Source: Sulfuricurvum sp. (GTDB taxonomy: Bacteria; Campylobacterota; Campylobacteria; Campylobacterales; Sulfurimonadaceae). From it: DNA of 64,000 nt. The number at the start of each line of letters is the position of its first letter. The stretch's first letter is position 1. The notes below the pieces were generated by a model that did not search any database, was not told the origin of the DNA, and was given only the letters and a program-made list of their open reading frames with translations. Below are positions 44,088-52,160 of this stretch, in pieces. The translations under genes were made by a program, and so were the position numbers. Location: NCBI GenBank assembly GCA_030696775.1, contig JAUYRN010000033.1, positions 186,001-250,000 of the forward strand, given 5' to 3'.

Positions 44088-45047
44088 TTATACGCGTGCT
44101 TCTTCGCGACGTTGGAGTTGTTCCCATTTTAAATCGACACGTGTTTGCCACTCGTCGATAAGATATTCGTATTGTTTAGTGAAAAGGTGTTTAAAACGCC
44201 CTTGAGCACCTAAATAATCACGAACAGGGACAATATTTTTTGGGCGGTATGTGATGTTTAACTCAGTACCGTTAATGATTTCATACAATGGGAATACCAA
44301 AGAATCAGTCGCAAGATCCGTAATCGCGATTGTATCTTCCGGTGCAAATTTCCACTCAGTCGTACATGCAGAGATAGCATTAATAAATACTGGACCCTCT
44401 GCTGCAAACCCTTTTTGAATTTTTGCGACCATGTCTTTCCATTTACTTGGAGAGACTTGAGCTACATAAGGAGCACCGTGTGCTGCCATAATCGCCATCA
44501 TGTCTTTTTTGTTTTTCTTCTCGCCATAACTGATACTTCCTGCAGGAGTCGTTGTAGCAGAAGCTCCGATTGGAGTTGAGCTTGAACGTTGTCCACCTGT
44601 GTTTGCATAGACTTCATTATCCAAACAAACGTACATCATGTTATGTCCGCGTTCAAAACAACCTGAAATCCATTGGAATCCAATATCGTACGTCGCACCA
44701 TCTCCACCAAACGCAACAAACTTAGGAGTACGTTCCGGTTGCTTCAAGCGACCTTTGGTTTTAAGTGCTTTGTACATCGCTTCCGCACCAGCTACCGCAG
44801 AGGAACCGTTTTCAAATCCGATGTGAATCCAAGATGCATCCCATGAAGTGTACGGATAAACCGCTGTACAAACTTCCAAACATCCAGTAGATGCTGCAAG
44901 GATCAAATCATCATTAGTAGCATTTAGTACTTCGCGAACAATGATGGAGTGTGCACATCCTGGGCACAAAAGGTTAGCACCCTCAAAGCGATCCGCTGAA
45001 GTGGAAAACTCTTTAAGGTTTTTGATTTTTTTAATTTCTGACATCAT
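44088..45047 (-). CDS. porB: Pyruvate:acceptor oxidoreductase, beta subunit
   Basis: The thiamine-diphosphate subunit, 319 residues, with LLCPGCAHSIIVREVL (C28, C31 as cluster ligands), a further CLEVC, and the ThDP motif FGGDGATYDIG followed by CLDNEVYANTGGQRSS. It interconverts pyruvate and acetyl-CoA plus CO2 with ferredoxin or flavodoxin. In autotrophic relatives it runs in the carboxylating direction of the reductive TCA cycle. Last gene of porCDAB. Confidence 0.95.
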   Translation of the reverse strand: MMSEIKKIKNLKEFSTSADRFEGANLLCPGCAHSIIVREVLNATNDDLILAASTGCLEVCTAVYPYTSWDASWIHIGFENGSSAVAGAEAMYKALKTKGRLKQPERTPKFVAFGGDGATYDIGFQWISGCFERGHNMMYVCLDNEVYANTGGQRSSSTPIGASATTTPAGSISYGEKKNKKDMMAIMAAHGAPYVAQVSPSKWKDMVAKIQKGFAAEGPVFINAISACTTEWKFAPEDTIAITDLATDSLVFPLYEIINGTELNITYRPKNIVPVRDYLGAQGRFKHLFTKQYEYLIDEWQTRVDLKWEQLQRREEARV

Positions 45048-45054
45048 TCACCCC

Positions 45055-46275
45055 TTAGAAAAATGAAAGCTTCGGTCCACGAAGACCGATGTATTGTTGC
45101 AATGGCGTTGTAGGTTTTCCTGCATCCATATTTGCTTTAAGGTCATTAAAAATGCCCACTAGATGTGCTTTAGTCAAATCACGTCCGCCCAATCCATAAA
45201 TATAGTTCGTAAGAACTGCTTTGGTATCGGTATTGAAAAGTGAACCTGAAATCTCATTGAAAAGCATACCCATAGTTCCATGAGGACTAGAGCGATCCAA
45301 TGTTCCGATTGCTTTAACATCTTTCAAGACTGCTGCAAGTTGTTCCATTGGCCATGGACGGAAAACGCGAATACCGACAACACCGGCTTTAATTCCATTT
45401 GCACGCAATTCATTAACAACTTCCATCGCTGTTTCAACTGATGTTCCCATACAAATAACCGCCATTTCAGCATCATCCATTTGGTGAGTTTCAACCAAAT
45501 TATATCGGCGACCGGTTAATGCTTCAAAAGCATCAAAAGCGGCTTCAATCTTAGGAATAACCGCTGTCATAAGTGCATGCTGCTGACGCGCTTTGTGCTC
45601 AAAGTGCCAATCTTCTTCTGTTTGAACTCCATGAGTCACAGGATGATCAAGATCAAGCATGTCGTTCATAGGTTTGAATTCACCAACGAAATTAAAACCT
45701 TGCTCATCCGTCATAGTGTGAACACCCTGAGCCGTATGAGAAGTCATAAATCCATCTTGGTGAACCATAGCCGGTAGACGAACATCGTGATCTTCTGCTA
45801 CTTTAAACGCGATAAAATTCAAATCATATGCGTGTTGTGGATTATACGCATCAAGCTGAATCCATCCGCTGTCACGACCCATATACATATCAGAGTGGTC
45901 ACCATTGACGTTCAATGGTGCACCGATAGCACGGTTAACAACATTGAGGATAATCGGAAGACGCATACCTGAAGCTGAGTACAATGTCTCAACCATCAAT
46001 GCAAAACCTTGTGACGATGTTGCTGTTGCAACACGACCGCCGGCAGCTGATGCACCAATACAACATGACATTGCACCATGCTCAGATTCTGTCATAACGA
46101 ACTCACCGTCAACATAAGCATTCGCTGCAAAACCAGCGTAATTTTCAACAATTGGAGTCGATGGAGTAATCGGGTATGCCGCTACAACATCCACTTGAAC
46201 TTGGCGAAGCGCATGGCTCGCCGCCATATTCCCATCCCAGACTTCGATGTCTCGTAGTTCCATAGTATCAGCCAT
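45055..46275 (-). CDS. porA: Pyruvate:acceptor oxidoreductase, alpha subunit
   Basis: A 406-residue alpha subunit with AAYPITPSTPIVENYAGF at the N-terminus and ESEHGAMSCCIGASAAGGR, the conserved thiamine-pyrimidine side of the active site. It overlaps the porD end by one base and precedes porB by seven bases. Confidence 0.95.
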   Translation of the reverse strand: MADTMELRDIEVWDGNMAASHALRQVQVDVVAAYPITPSTPIVENYAGFAANAYVDGEFVMTESEHGAMSCCIGASAAGGRVATATSSQGFALMVETLYSASGMRLPIILNVVNRAIGAPLNVNGDHSDMYMGRDSGWIQLDAYNPQHAYDLNFIAFKVAEDHDVRLPAMVHQDGFMTSHTAQGVHTMTDEQGFNFVGEFKPMNDMLDLDHPVTHGVQTEEDWHFEHKARQQHALMTAVIPKIEAAFDAFEALTGRRYNLVETHQMDDAEMAVICMGTSVETAMEVVNELRANGIKAGVVGIRVFRPWPMEQLAAVLKDVKAIGTLDRSSPHGTMGMLFNEISGSLFNTDTKAVLTNYIYGLGGRDLTKAHLVGIFNDLKANMDAGKPTTPLQQYIGLRGPKLSFF

Positions 46276-46691
46276 TAGTCTTCCTCTACTTCTGTGTCTT
46301 TTTCTTTTTTCTCTTTTTTAGGCCACTCAGCTAGTGCCATATCTTCGTCTTTTTGTTCTGGGAACATCAATAATGATTTTGGATTTGTAGGACATACTTC
46401 CACACAGATTCCACACCCTTTACAGTGATCAAAATCAATTCCTACCATTTTTTTATCACGAGCTATAATAGACATATCTGGGCAATAAATCCAGCAAAAT
46501 TGACAATCAATACAATAGTCTTTATTAAATAACGGTTTTTCGATACGCCAGTCTGCTACACTTGCGGTAAACGAACTTGATTGTGAGTAGGCTCTGTCTT
46601 CTGGTAATGTTGTCGCAATATTTTGTATTGCTCCATCAAAAGTACGAAGCATTGCACCGATTTCAAATCCATCCCATCCTGCTTTTTCCAT
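46275..46691 (-). CDS. porD: Pyruvate:acceptor oxidoreductase, delta (ferredoxin-like) subunit
   Basis: A 138-residue subunit with two 4Fe-4S motifs, CIDCQFCWIYCPD and CKGCGICVEVCP, which pass electrons from the active site to the external carrier. The N-terminal 60 residues and the acidic, Lys-rich tail are extra to the ferredoxin core. It follows porC after ten bases. Confidence 0.95.
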   Translation of the reverse strand: MEKAGWDGFEIGAMLRTFDGAIQNIATTLPEDRAYSQSSSFTASVADWRIEKPLFNKDYCIDCQFCWIYCPDMSIIARDKKMVGIDFDHCKGCGICVEVCPTNPKSLLMFPEQKDEDMALAEWPKKEKKEKDTEVEED

Positions 46692-46701
46692 ACGAGACTC
46701 C

Positions 46702-47259
46702 TTACTTTACTTCATCATAAGCGCGTTGAATCGCGATCATGTTGGCGTCAATTATTTTTTGAGGCAGTTTTTTCAATACACGAATCATGTTTTCTTTGAA
46801 AAAGTCCATCTCATACATACCCGAAACCTTCATCAATGCGCCTAGCATTGGTGTATTGGGGATCGCTTTTCCGATTGTCTCTTGCGAAATTTTAATACAA
46901 TCAACGGTGTATACTTTTTTACCTTGAAGCTTTGGTTGTGATGCAATCAGCTCTTCGGTACTCATATGAGTCGTAATAATATAAACAGTATCTGGTTTTT
47001 CAAACGCCGTAAAATCAGCAACATAAACCAAGGCTGGGTCAATTACCAAAACATAATCTGGAGCCATAAATTTTTCGTGATTCATAATTACTTGATCATC
47101 TACACGATTATACGCTGTCATCGCAGCACCACGTTTTGCAGAACCGTAGAACGCAAACGCCTGTACATGTTTTCCGGTGGTGGATACAACGTCCGCTAAA
47201 CCTTTTGCACCCGTTACAGCACCTTGACCGGCGCGACTATGCCATCGAATTTCGAGCAT
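46702..47259 (-). CDS. porC: Pyruvate:acceptor oxidoreductase, gamma subunit
   Basis: A 185-residue gamma subunit starting MLEIRWHSRAGQGAVTGAKG, the family signature. It opens the por operon. GAGGGAG lies before the ATG, and a TAAAAT-type -10 is about 70 bases upstream on the minus strand. Confidence 0.95.
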   Translation of the reverse strand: MLEIRWHSRAGQGAVTGAKGLADVVSTTGKHVQAFAFYGSAKRGAAMTAYNRVDDQVIMNHEKFMAPDYVLVIDPALVYVADFTAFEKPDTVYIITTHMSTEELIASQPKLQGKKVYTVDCIKISQETIGKAIPNTPMLGALMKVSGMYEMDFFKENMIRVLKKLPQKIIDANMIAIQRAYDEVK

Positions 47260-47377
47260 GGCTTCTCCCTCTGACTTAAATTTTTAAGCTTGCATTTATC
47301 AGTACGTGTATTTTATGTAACTTGCTCTTAAATGTAGCTTTTCACTTTTACACAGCATGAAAAGTATGGCAAAGATG

Positions 47378-48022
47378 TTACTTTACACCTTTTTTGGCGA
47401 TAGTTCGCACAGCATCAAGAACATTTTCCTGTATAACAAAATCAAATGTTGATAATTGTTCAAAATTATCATACCCGCTTAATACACCAATAGCATCTAT
47501 TCCTGCACGAACAGATGCTTCTAAATCCAAACGAGTATCACCAATCATCCATACATTTTCTTTATCTGAATTCATCTGTGATAAGGCAGTTAAAATAGGT
47601 TCTGGATGGGGTTTTGGATTAGTAACATTTTCAAATCCTATCAATACTTCAAAATAGTCCATAACCTCGAAATGCTCCATCAGCTCTCTCGAATAATGTC
47701 CTGTTTTTGTTGTAACAATCCCAAGACGTGCAAACTTTGATGCCTCTTGTATTGCCTGTATTGCATTAGGGAGCATAAACGTTTTAGCCCTCGAAATTTC
47801 TCGATAATGGAGTTTATACGTACTTACATGATGAGCAATATTTTCACTCTTAACCCCTACCCCTGCAAACATTGTCTCCAACGTATGACCAATTTGTGAG
47901 GTAATCATCTCATCATTAAGCTCATCAATCTCGCCATGCGAATGAATCGAGTGATAAAAGCTCTCTAAAATCGCCTCCGTCGAATCGATCAACGTCCCGT
48001 CTAAATCAAATAAAATAATCAT
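47378..48022 (-). CDS. HAD-family phosphatase, phosphoglycolate-phosphatase-like
   Basis: A 214-residue HAD hydrolase with nucleophile motif FDLDGTLIDST, VTTKTGH as motif II, and IGDTRLDLEASVRAG as motif IV. It probably removes phosphate from phosphoglycolate or a similar metabolite. The start MIILFDLDGT is chosen because GGGAG precedes it. The frame runs 11 codons further. A CTTTTCA/TGAAAAG hairpin lies downstream. Confidence 0.85.
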   Translation of the reverse strand: MIILFDLDGTLIDSTEAILESFYHSIHSHGEIDELNDEMITSQIGHTLETMFAGVGVKSENIAHHVSTYKLHYREISRAKTFMLPNAIQAIQEASKFARLGIVTTKTGHYSRELMEHFEVMDYFEVLIGFENVTNPKPHPEPILTALSQMNSDKENVWMIGDTRLDLEASVRAGIDAIGVLSGYDNFEQLSTFDFVIQENVLDAVRTIAKKGVK

Positions 48023-48042
48023 TTTTTCTCCCACTTTTATTG

Positions 48043-48125
48043 TTTTAAACGCCATCGGAACTTGTCCCGAGTGGCTACGTTAACACTTGGTTCTCTTCGG
48101 CAGAGAGCCCAAAACAAGGGAACCA
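48043..48125 (+). repeat. Intergenic repeat-family copy I
   Basis: The plus strand reads TTTTAAACGC, hairpin GCCA-TCGG/CCGA-G-TGGC (one bulge), CTACGTTAACACTTGG, then a CTCT-TCGGC-AGAG hairpin inside GGTTC/GAACC. The inner loop TCGGC matches TCAGC of copy G, while its stem bases differ and remain paired. It lies between the HAD phosphatase and peptide-binding protein genes, antisense to both. Confidence 0.65.
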
Positions 48126-48151
48126 CTTTTGCAAAGCAAAATGTTTCTTTG

Positions 48152-48169
48152 AAAATCGCTTACGATTTT
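48152..48169 (-). terminator. Hairpin at the end of the ABC substrate-binding gene
   Basis: AAAATCG-TAAG-CGATTTT, seven perfect base pairs, overlaps the stop codon of the substrate-binding protein gene. A second hairpin, TTTTGC-TTT-GCAAAA (48127-48141), follows downstream. Together they probably end or stabilise the transcript. Confidence 0.5.
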
Positions 48170-49676
48170 ATTTCTTTTCCCAATCAATATAATCTTCCCA
48201 AATTCCATTAATAGTTGGTTTTACGCCGTGGATACGACGATTATACACATTTATTGTATTTGGAACCACCAAAAAAAGATAGGGATTATCCTTTACTATC
48301 GAGGCAAAAATATCTCGTTGTAACGATGCTGTTTTATCAGGTTCTGTCGAGTTTTCCATCTTTTCGATTAATCGATCTGTCCGTCCACTGTGATAGCCGA
48401 TCATGTTAAATCCTCCCGGAACATCTCCATCACTATGCCATATCATATAAGGATCGGGAGCAAGGGACAGGCCCCATCCTAAAAGGACGGTTTCAAACTT
48501 TTTGGGCATCACAACTGTGTTCAAAAATGCTTGCCACTCCATTACTTTGAGCGTCACTTTTACCCCGACTTTTAAAAGTTGTCGTTGTAATATCTCTGCT
48601 GCGTAAGGACGAATGGGATTGGAATTAGAGGTAGCAATCTCAAATTCAAGTGGGTGTGCCGCATCGTATCCCGCAGATTTTAAAAGTGCTCGAGCTCGTG
48701 TAATATCTTGTTGTGGTGCTTTAACACCTTCATTAAACCCTTTGCTCCCTGGTAAAAAAGGACCAGTACAGACTGATCCGTGATTGAGAAATAAGATATC
48801 TACCAATTCTTGGCGATTAATAGCAAGAGAGAGCGCTTCACGTACTTTTGGATCTTGAAATTTTTTCAATCGCAGGTTAAATCCCAAATACGTATAGCTG
48901 TGCGAAAGGAGTTCTAAGTGTTTAAATTTTTGATGAAAACCTTTATCCAACTGGCGTTCATACTGCATCGGTTCAAGAGCATCTACATCAATTTCACCAT
49001 TTTTAAGCATCAAAAAGCGGGTCATTGAGTCTGCAATAACATGAAAAACAATAGTGTCTATGTTTGCTTTATGCTCGAAATACGACGGATTGGCGGCTAG
49101 CTCTATTTGTTTGGAAAATTCTAATTTTTTAAGAAAATAAGGACCCGTACCTATGGGATGAGTATTAAATGATGATCCCATGATATCTTTTTCATTTTCC
49201 AAAATATGTTTTGGAACAATCCCCATCATCCAAATTTCCAGCGCTTTAAAATAAGGCTTGGTATAGGTAACACGAACCGTATAGTCATCCAGTGCACGTA
49301 CTTCTTTGACTACTCTGAAATCCGTAGAATAAGGACTCATAACCTTGGGAGAAATGATCAGATTGTAAGTAAATACAACATCATCCGCACTAAAAGGTTT
49401 CCCATCATGCCATTTGATCCCATGACGAAGTTTGAACTCGATAACAGTCGGGGAAATACGTTTATACGACTGCGCTAAATCTCCAATAACATTTTGTCCG
49501 CTTGCATCGTATTTTACCAAGGAATTAAAAATAAAATTGGCTATTTCCCCGCTCGCTGAATCGGTTGCTATCAGGGGATTAAGACGGGCAGGATTGGAAG
49601 AAGTACTTAAGTGAAGTGTTGATGAAAATAATGAAAATGTGAATATTAAGTAAAAGAATAAATATTTCAAACTCAC
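48168..49676 (-). CDS. ABC transporter substrate-binding protein, peptide/nickel family
   Basis: A 502-residue periplasmic SBP_bac_5 family protein with a Sec signal (LKYLFFYLIFTFSLFSS), no lipobox, and the family core (KWHDGKPFSADDVVFTYN, HPIGTGPYFLKK). It would bind oligopeptides or a metal chelate. No permease or ATPase genes are adjacent, so its transporter is elsewhere. The start is GTG or the TTG two codons later, next to a CCCC/GGGG hairpin (49676-49690). Confidence 0.88.
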   Translation of the reverse strand: MSLKYLFFYLIFTFSLFSSTLHLSTSSNPARLNPLIATDSASGEIANFIFNSLVKYDASGQNVIGDLAQSYKRISPTVIEFKLRHGIKWHDGKPFSADDVVFTYNLIISPKVMSPYSTDFRVVKEVRALDDYTVRVTYTKPYFKALEIWMMGIVPKHILENEKDIMGSSFNTHPIGTGPYFLKKLEFSKQIELAANPSYFEHKANIDTIVFHVIADSMTRFLMLKNGEIDVDALEPMQYERQLDKGFHQKFKHLELLSHSYTYLGFNLRLKKFQDPKVREALSLAINRQELVDILFLNHGSVCTGPFLPGSKGFNEGVKAPQQDITRARALLKSAGYDAAHPLEFEIATSNSNPIRPYAAEILQRQLLKVGVKVTLKVMEWQAFLNTVVMPKKFETVLLGWGLSLAPDPYMIWHSDGDVPGGFNMIGYHSGRTDRLIEKMENSTEPDKTASLQRDIFASIVKDNPYLFLVVPNTINVYNRRIHGVKPTINGIWEDYIDWEKK

Positions 49677-49693
49677 CCCATTTTTTGGGGGAG

Positions 49694-49699
49694 ATTATA
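49694..49699 (-). promoter_or_regulatory. Probable -10 box for the substrate-binding protein
   Basis: TATAAT on the minus strand, only about 18 bases before the GTG start. The message would have a very short leader containing a CCCC-AAAAAAT-GGGG hairpin. Confidence 0.4.
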
Positions 49700-49751
49700 G
49701 CATTATTTACTTTCTACTACCCGACCATTGAGCGGTTAGACGAGGCGATAA

Positions 49752-50453
49752 TTATCGTACGTCAATAACCTTAAGGTTCTTCTTTATCACCCAGTCCACC
49801 CCTCGAGCAATCAACAAAATTAATAGCCACGCCAAAATCATCGTAATCACTGTATGACTCAAAAAATGGTCTCCGATGAGCATTTTGTAACTTCCCATAC
49901 TCCATCCAATACCCATGGCTATGCTACCTGCAATTATTTTATTTTTTCGACTGTGAAACAAAAAAATGAGTGACAAGAGGGCAAATCCGCCGCTTGCATG
50001 ACCTGCTGGCCAACATTTTTGTTTTTCTAGATGACAATCTTTAGTTGCGTATTTTTCCCAAACGCAGGTATGCGGATAAGTTCCGTTAAAAATATCCAAA
50101 CTTTTGGGACACGGCATATTTGAAACTGCTTTTAAAGAACCGACAACAAGAGGAACTGCGATAGAAGAAAGCACCACAATGATTAATCCGCGTCGATACG
50201 CTCTCATCCATTGTTTTTTCCATCCCAGAATCAAAACAAATAAGAAAAGAACCGCGATGACGATTAATAGACGTTTGATTCCGTCATAAAAAACAAACTT
50301 GAGAACAGTATTGTTGGTATCAAGTATCCACTGATGCGTCGCAAGATTATAAAAATGCTTTTGCACCCAAATATCCGCTGGGCTCAAACCAAAAAAGAGG
50401 ACTGCCACAATTAAGACGATGGCAGTAATAAGAATATTTTTAGTGGGCTCCAT
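49752..50453 (-). CDS. PAP2-family phosphatase, LpxE-like
   Basis: A 233-residue inner-membrane phosphatase with six hydrophobic segments and PAP2 motifs LKAVSNMPCP, CWPAGHASGGF and GDHFLSHT. The first motif lacks the usual Arg, typical of the subfamily with N-x-x-CP. It overlaps eptA by 14 bases. In Helicobacter a lipid A 1-phosphatase (LpxE) is paired with EptA in the same way, so dephosphorylation of lipid A is the likely role. Confidence 0.8.
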   Translation of the reverse strand: MEPTKNILITAIVLIVAVLFFGLSPADIWVQKHFYNLATHQWILDTNNTVLKFVFYDGIKRLLIVIAVLFLFVLILGWKKQWMRAYRRGLIIVVLSSIAVPLVVGSLKAVSNMPCPKSLDIFNGTYPHTCVWEKYATKDCHLEKQKCWPAGHASGGFALLSLIFLFHSRKNKIIAGSIAMGIGWSMGSYKMLIGDHFLSHTVITMILAWLLILLIARGVDWVIKKNLKVIDVR

Positions 50454-52032
50454 GCAAAATATCCAGCTCGCTTTGATACACCGAAGTCTTCACTTCACTC
50501 ATCCCCAACAACGTATGAAAGATAAAGTCGTGAGTATACGGTTGAGAAGCATTTTGTTTTAATTTTTCTTTATTCACTTGAAATTTTTCTCCAAACCACA
50601 TGACCGCAGGGACATGCTTTTGTGCTTCCGGTGCAATGGCATAAGGAAAACCATGCAGATAAAGGCCCTTTTCCCCCAATGATTCGCCATGGTCACTCAC
50701 GTAAAACATCGCTGTCGCAAACGAGGGATCATTCTTTTGAAGTACATCGATTACCTTGGTTAAAAAATAATCCGTATAAAGAAGAACATTATCGTACGCA
50801 TTCGTAATCTCAGCTTGGGTGCATTGTTCTAATTGATTGCTTTTGCAAACAGGGGTGAATTTCTCAAATGCCTTTGGATAACGTTTATAATACGCAGGAC
50901 CATGATTTCCCATTTGATGCAATACAATAACAATATCCCCTTTCGGATGCGCATCAATGTATTCTTGTAGTCCAACCAGCATCCCTTCATCACGGCACTC
51001 TCCATCCTCACACATCGTATTTTTATCAGGTGATTTAAAATCTTCATATGCTACACGAAGCGCAACTCCTTTGGAATCGGAGTTGTTATCCCGCCACAAA
51101 ATATTCGCGCCAGAACGCTGCAAAATATCTAAAACATTTTCTGTATGCTTCGCTTTTTCTCCCTCGTACGATTCCCTGCCAAAAGAAGAAAACATACACG
51201 GCACCGATATAGCTGTTTCAGTACCACAGGAAGTAAACTGGGTAAAGTTAACAATATCCTCTTTTTTAAGCAACGAATTGGTTTCACGACCGTACCCATT
51301 GAGTGAAAAATGATCCCATCGCACTGCTTCACCAACTACTAAAATTACCAATTTACGATCTGCAGTCGTAGAAACTACTTTTGCATCCGCTGCAATTATC
51401 TGTAATCCCGTATACGGATGAGACAAAGACTTTTGAATATAAGAACCAACGGAATAAAGATAATAACCTGGATTTGCGTAATAACGTAATGGTTTATGTT
51501 CTCTAAAAAATGAGGTGTAATTCTTACTAAACGAGAACAAAATTACCGCAACAAGACCAAGCGATATCCCGATAATCTTCCCTTTTTCCAAAAGCGTCTG
51601 CTTTAAGCTCATAGGTATAATCTTGATGCGATAGATTATAAAAGAGGGTAATACTCCAATGAATAGTACATACAAAATAAGGGTAAAACTAAACAAATCA
51701 GCCGATTCATTTAAATTTGTCTCCAATGTATTTTGGATCATATGAGTATCAATCACCGTGTTATACGTATCCATAAAATAGGCTACAAAAGAAGAAAGAA
51801 TTAGAATTAGAATCAGGAGAGGCTTAATCGTATGACGAAAACTAAATAAAGATAAAAGAATGGTCGTAACACTCACCAGAACCAATGCCAGCGAAGCAAT
51901 AAAAGGAATTGTACTCCAAGAAAGAGAATAGACCTCAACAACATGCTTAAAAAAAGCGCCATTTGCGACAAGAGTTAAAAAAAGAGCCACACCAATAATA
52001 AGAAAACGTGATTTCACGCCAAAGGATTTCAT
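50440..52032 (-). CDS. eptA: Lipid A phosphoethanolamine transferase EptA
   Basis: A 530-residue protein with five N-terminal membrane spans and a periplasmic alkaline-phosphatase-fold domain. Zinc-site and nucleophile segments: VGEAVRWDHFSLNGYGRET, the Thr of CGTETAISVPCMF, and YVSDHGESLGE. It adds phosphoethanolamine to lipid A, giving resistance to cationic peptides. The start MKSFGVKSR is preferred. The frame extends five codons further. It is upstream of and overlapping the PAP2 gene. Confidence 0.92.
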   Translation of the reverse strand: MKSFGVKSRFLIIGVALFLTLVANGAFFKHVVEVYSLSWSTIPFIASLALVLVSVTTILLSLFSFRHTIKPLLILILILSSFVAYFMDTYNTVIDTHMIQNTLETNLNESADLFSFTLILYVLFIGVLPSFIIYRIKIIPMSLKQTLLEKGKIIGISLGLVAVILFSFSKNYTSFFREHKPLRYYANPGYYLYSVGSYIQKSLSHPYTGLQIIAADAKVVSTTADRKLVILVVGEAVRWDHFSLNGYGRETNSLLKKEDIVNFTQFTSCGTETAISVPCMFSSFGRESYEGEKAKHTENVLDILQRSGANILWRDNNSDSKGVALRVAYEDFKSPDKNTMCEDGECRDEGMLVGLQEYIDAHPKGDIVIVLHQMGNHGPAYYKRYPKAFEKFTPVCKSNQLEQCTQAEITNAYDNVLLYTDYFLTKVIDVLQKNDPSFATAMFYVSDHGESLGEKGLYLHGFPYAIAPEAQKHVPAVMWFGEKFQVNKEKLKQNASQPYTHDFIFHTLLGMSEVKTSVYQSELDILHGAH

Positions 52033-52129
52033 AAACAAAAAAACCACCTTATCTAAAATAAAAAGTGTCGAATAATAATCTCTTTTCGATTAACACTGCG
52101 TAAACCTTTGTTATTAGCTAATCATCCCT

Positions 52130-52135
52130 TATAAT
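52130..52135 (+). promoter_or_regulatory. Probable -10 box for the sulfatase-type gene
   Basis: TATAAT in CCCTTATAATACCGC, 25 bases before the ATG at 52161, in the 128-base divergent gap with eptA. Confidence 0.6.
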
Positions 52136-52160
52136 ACCGCATTCCATTCATGAGGGCTTT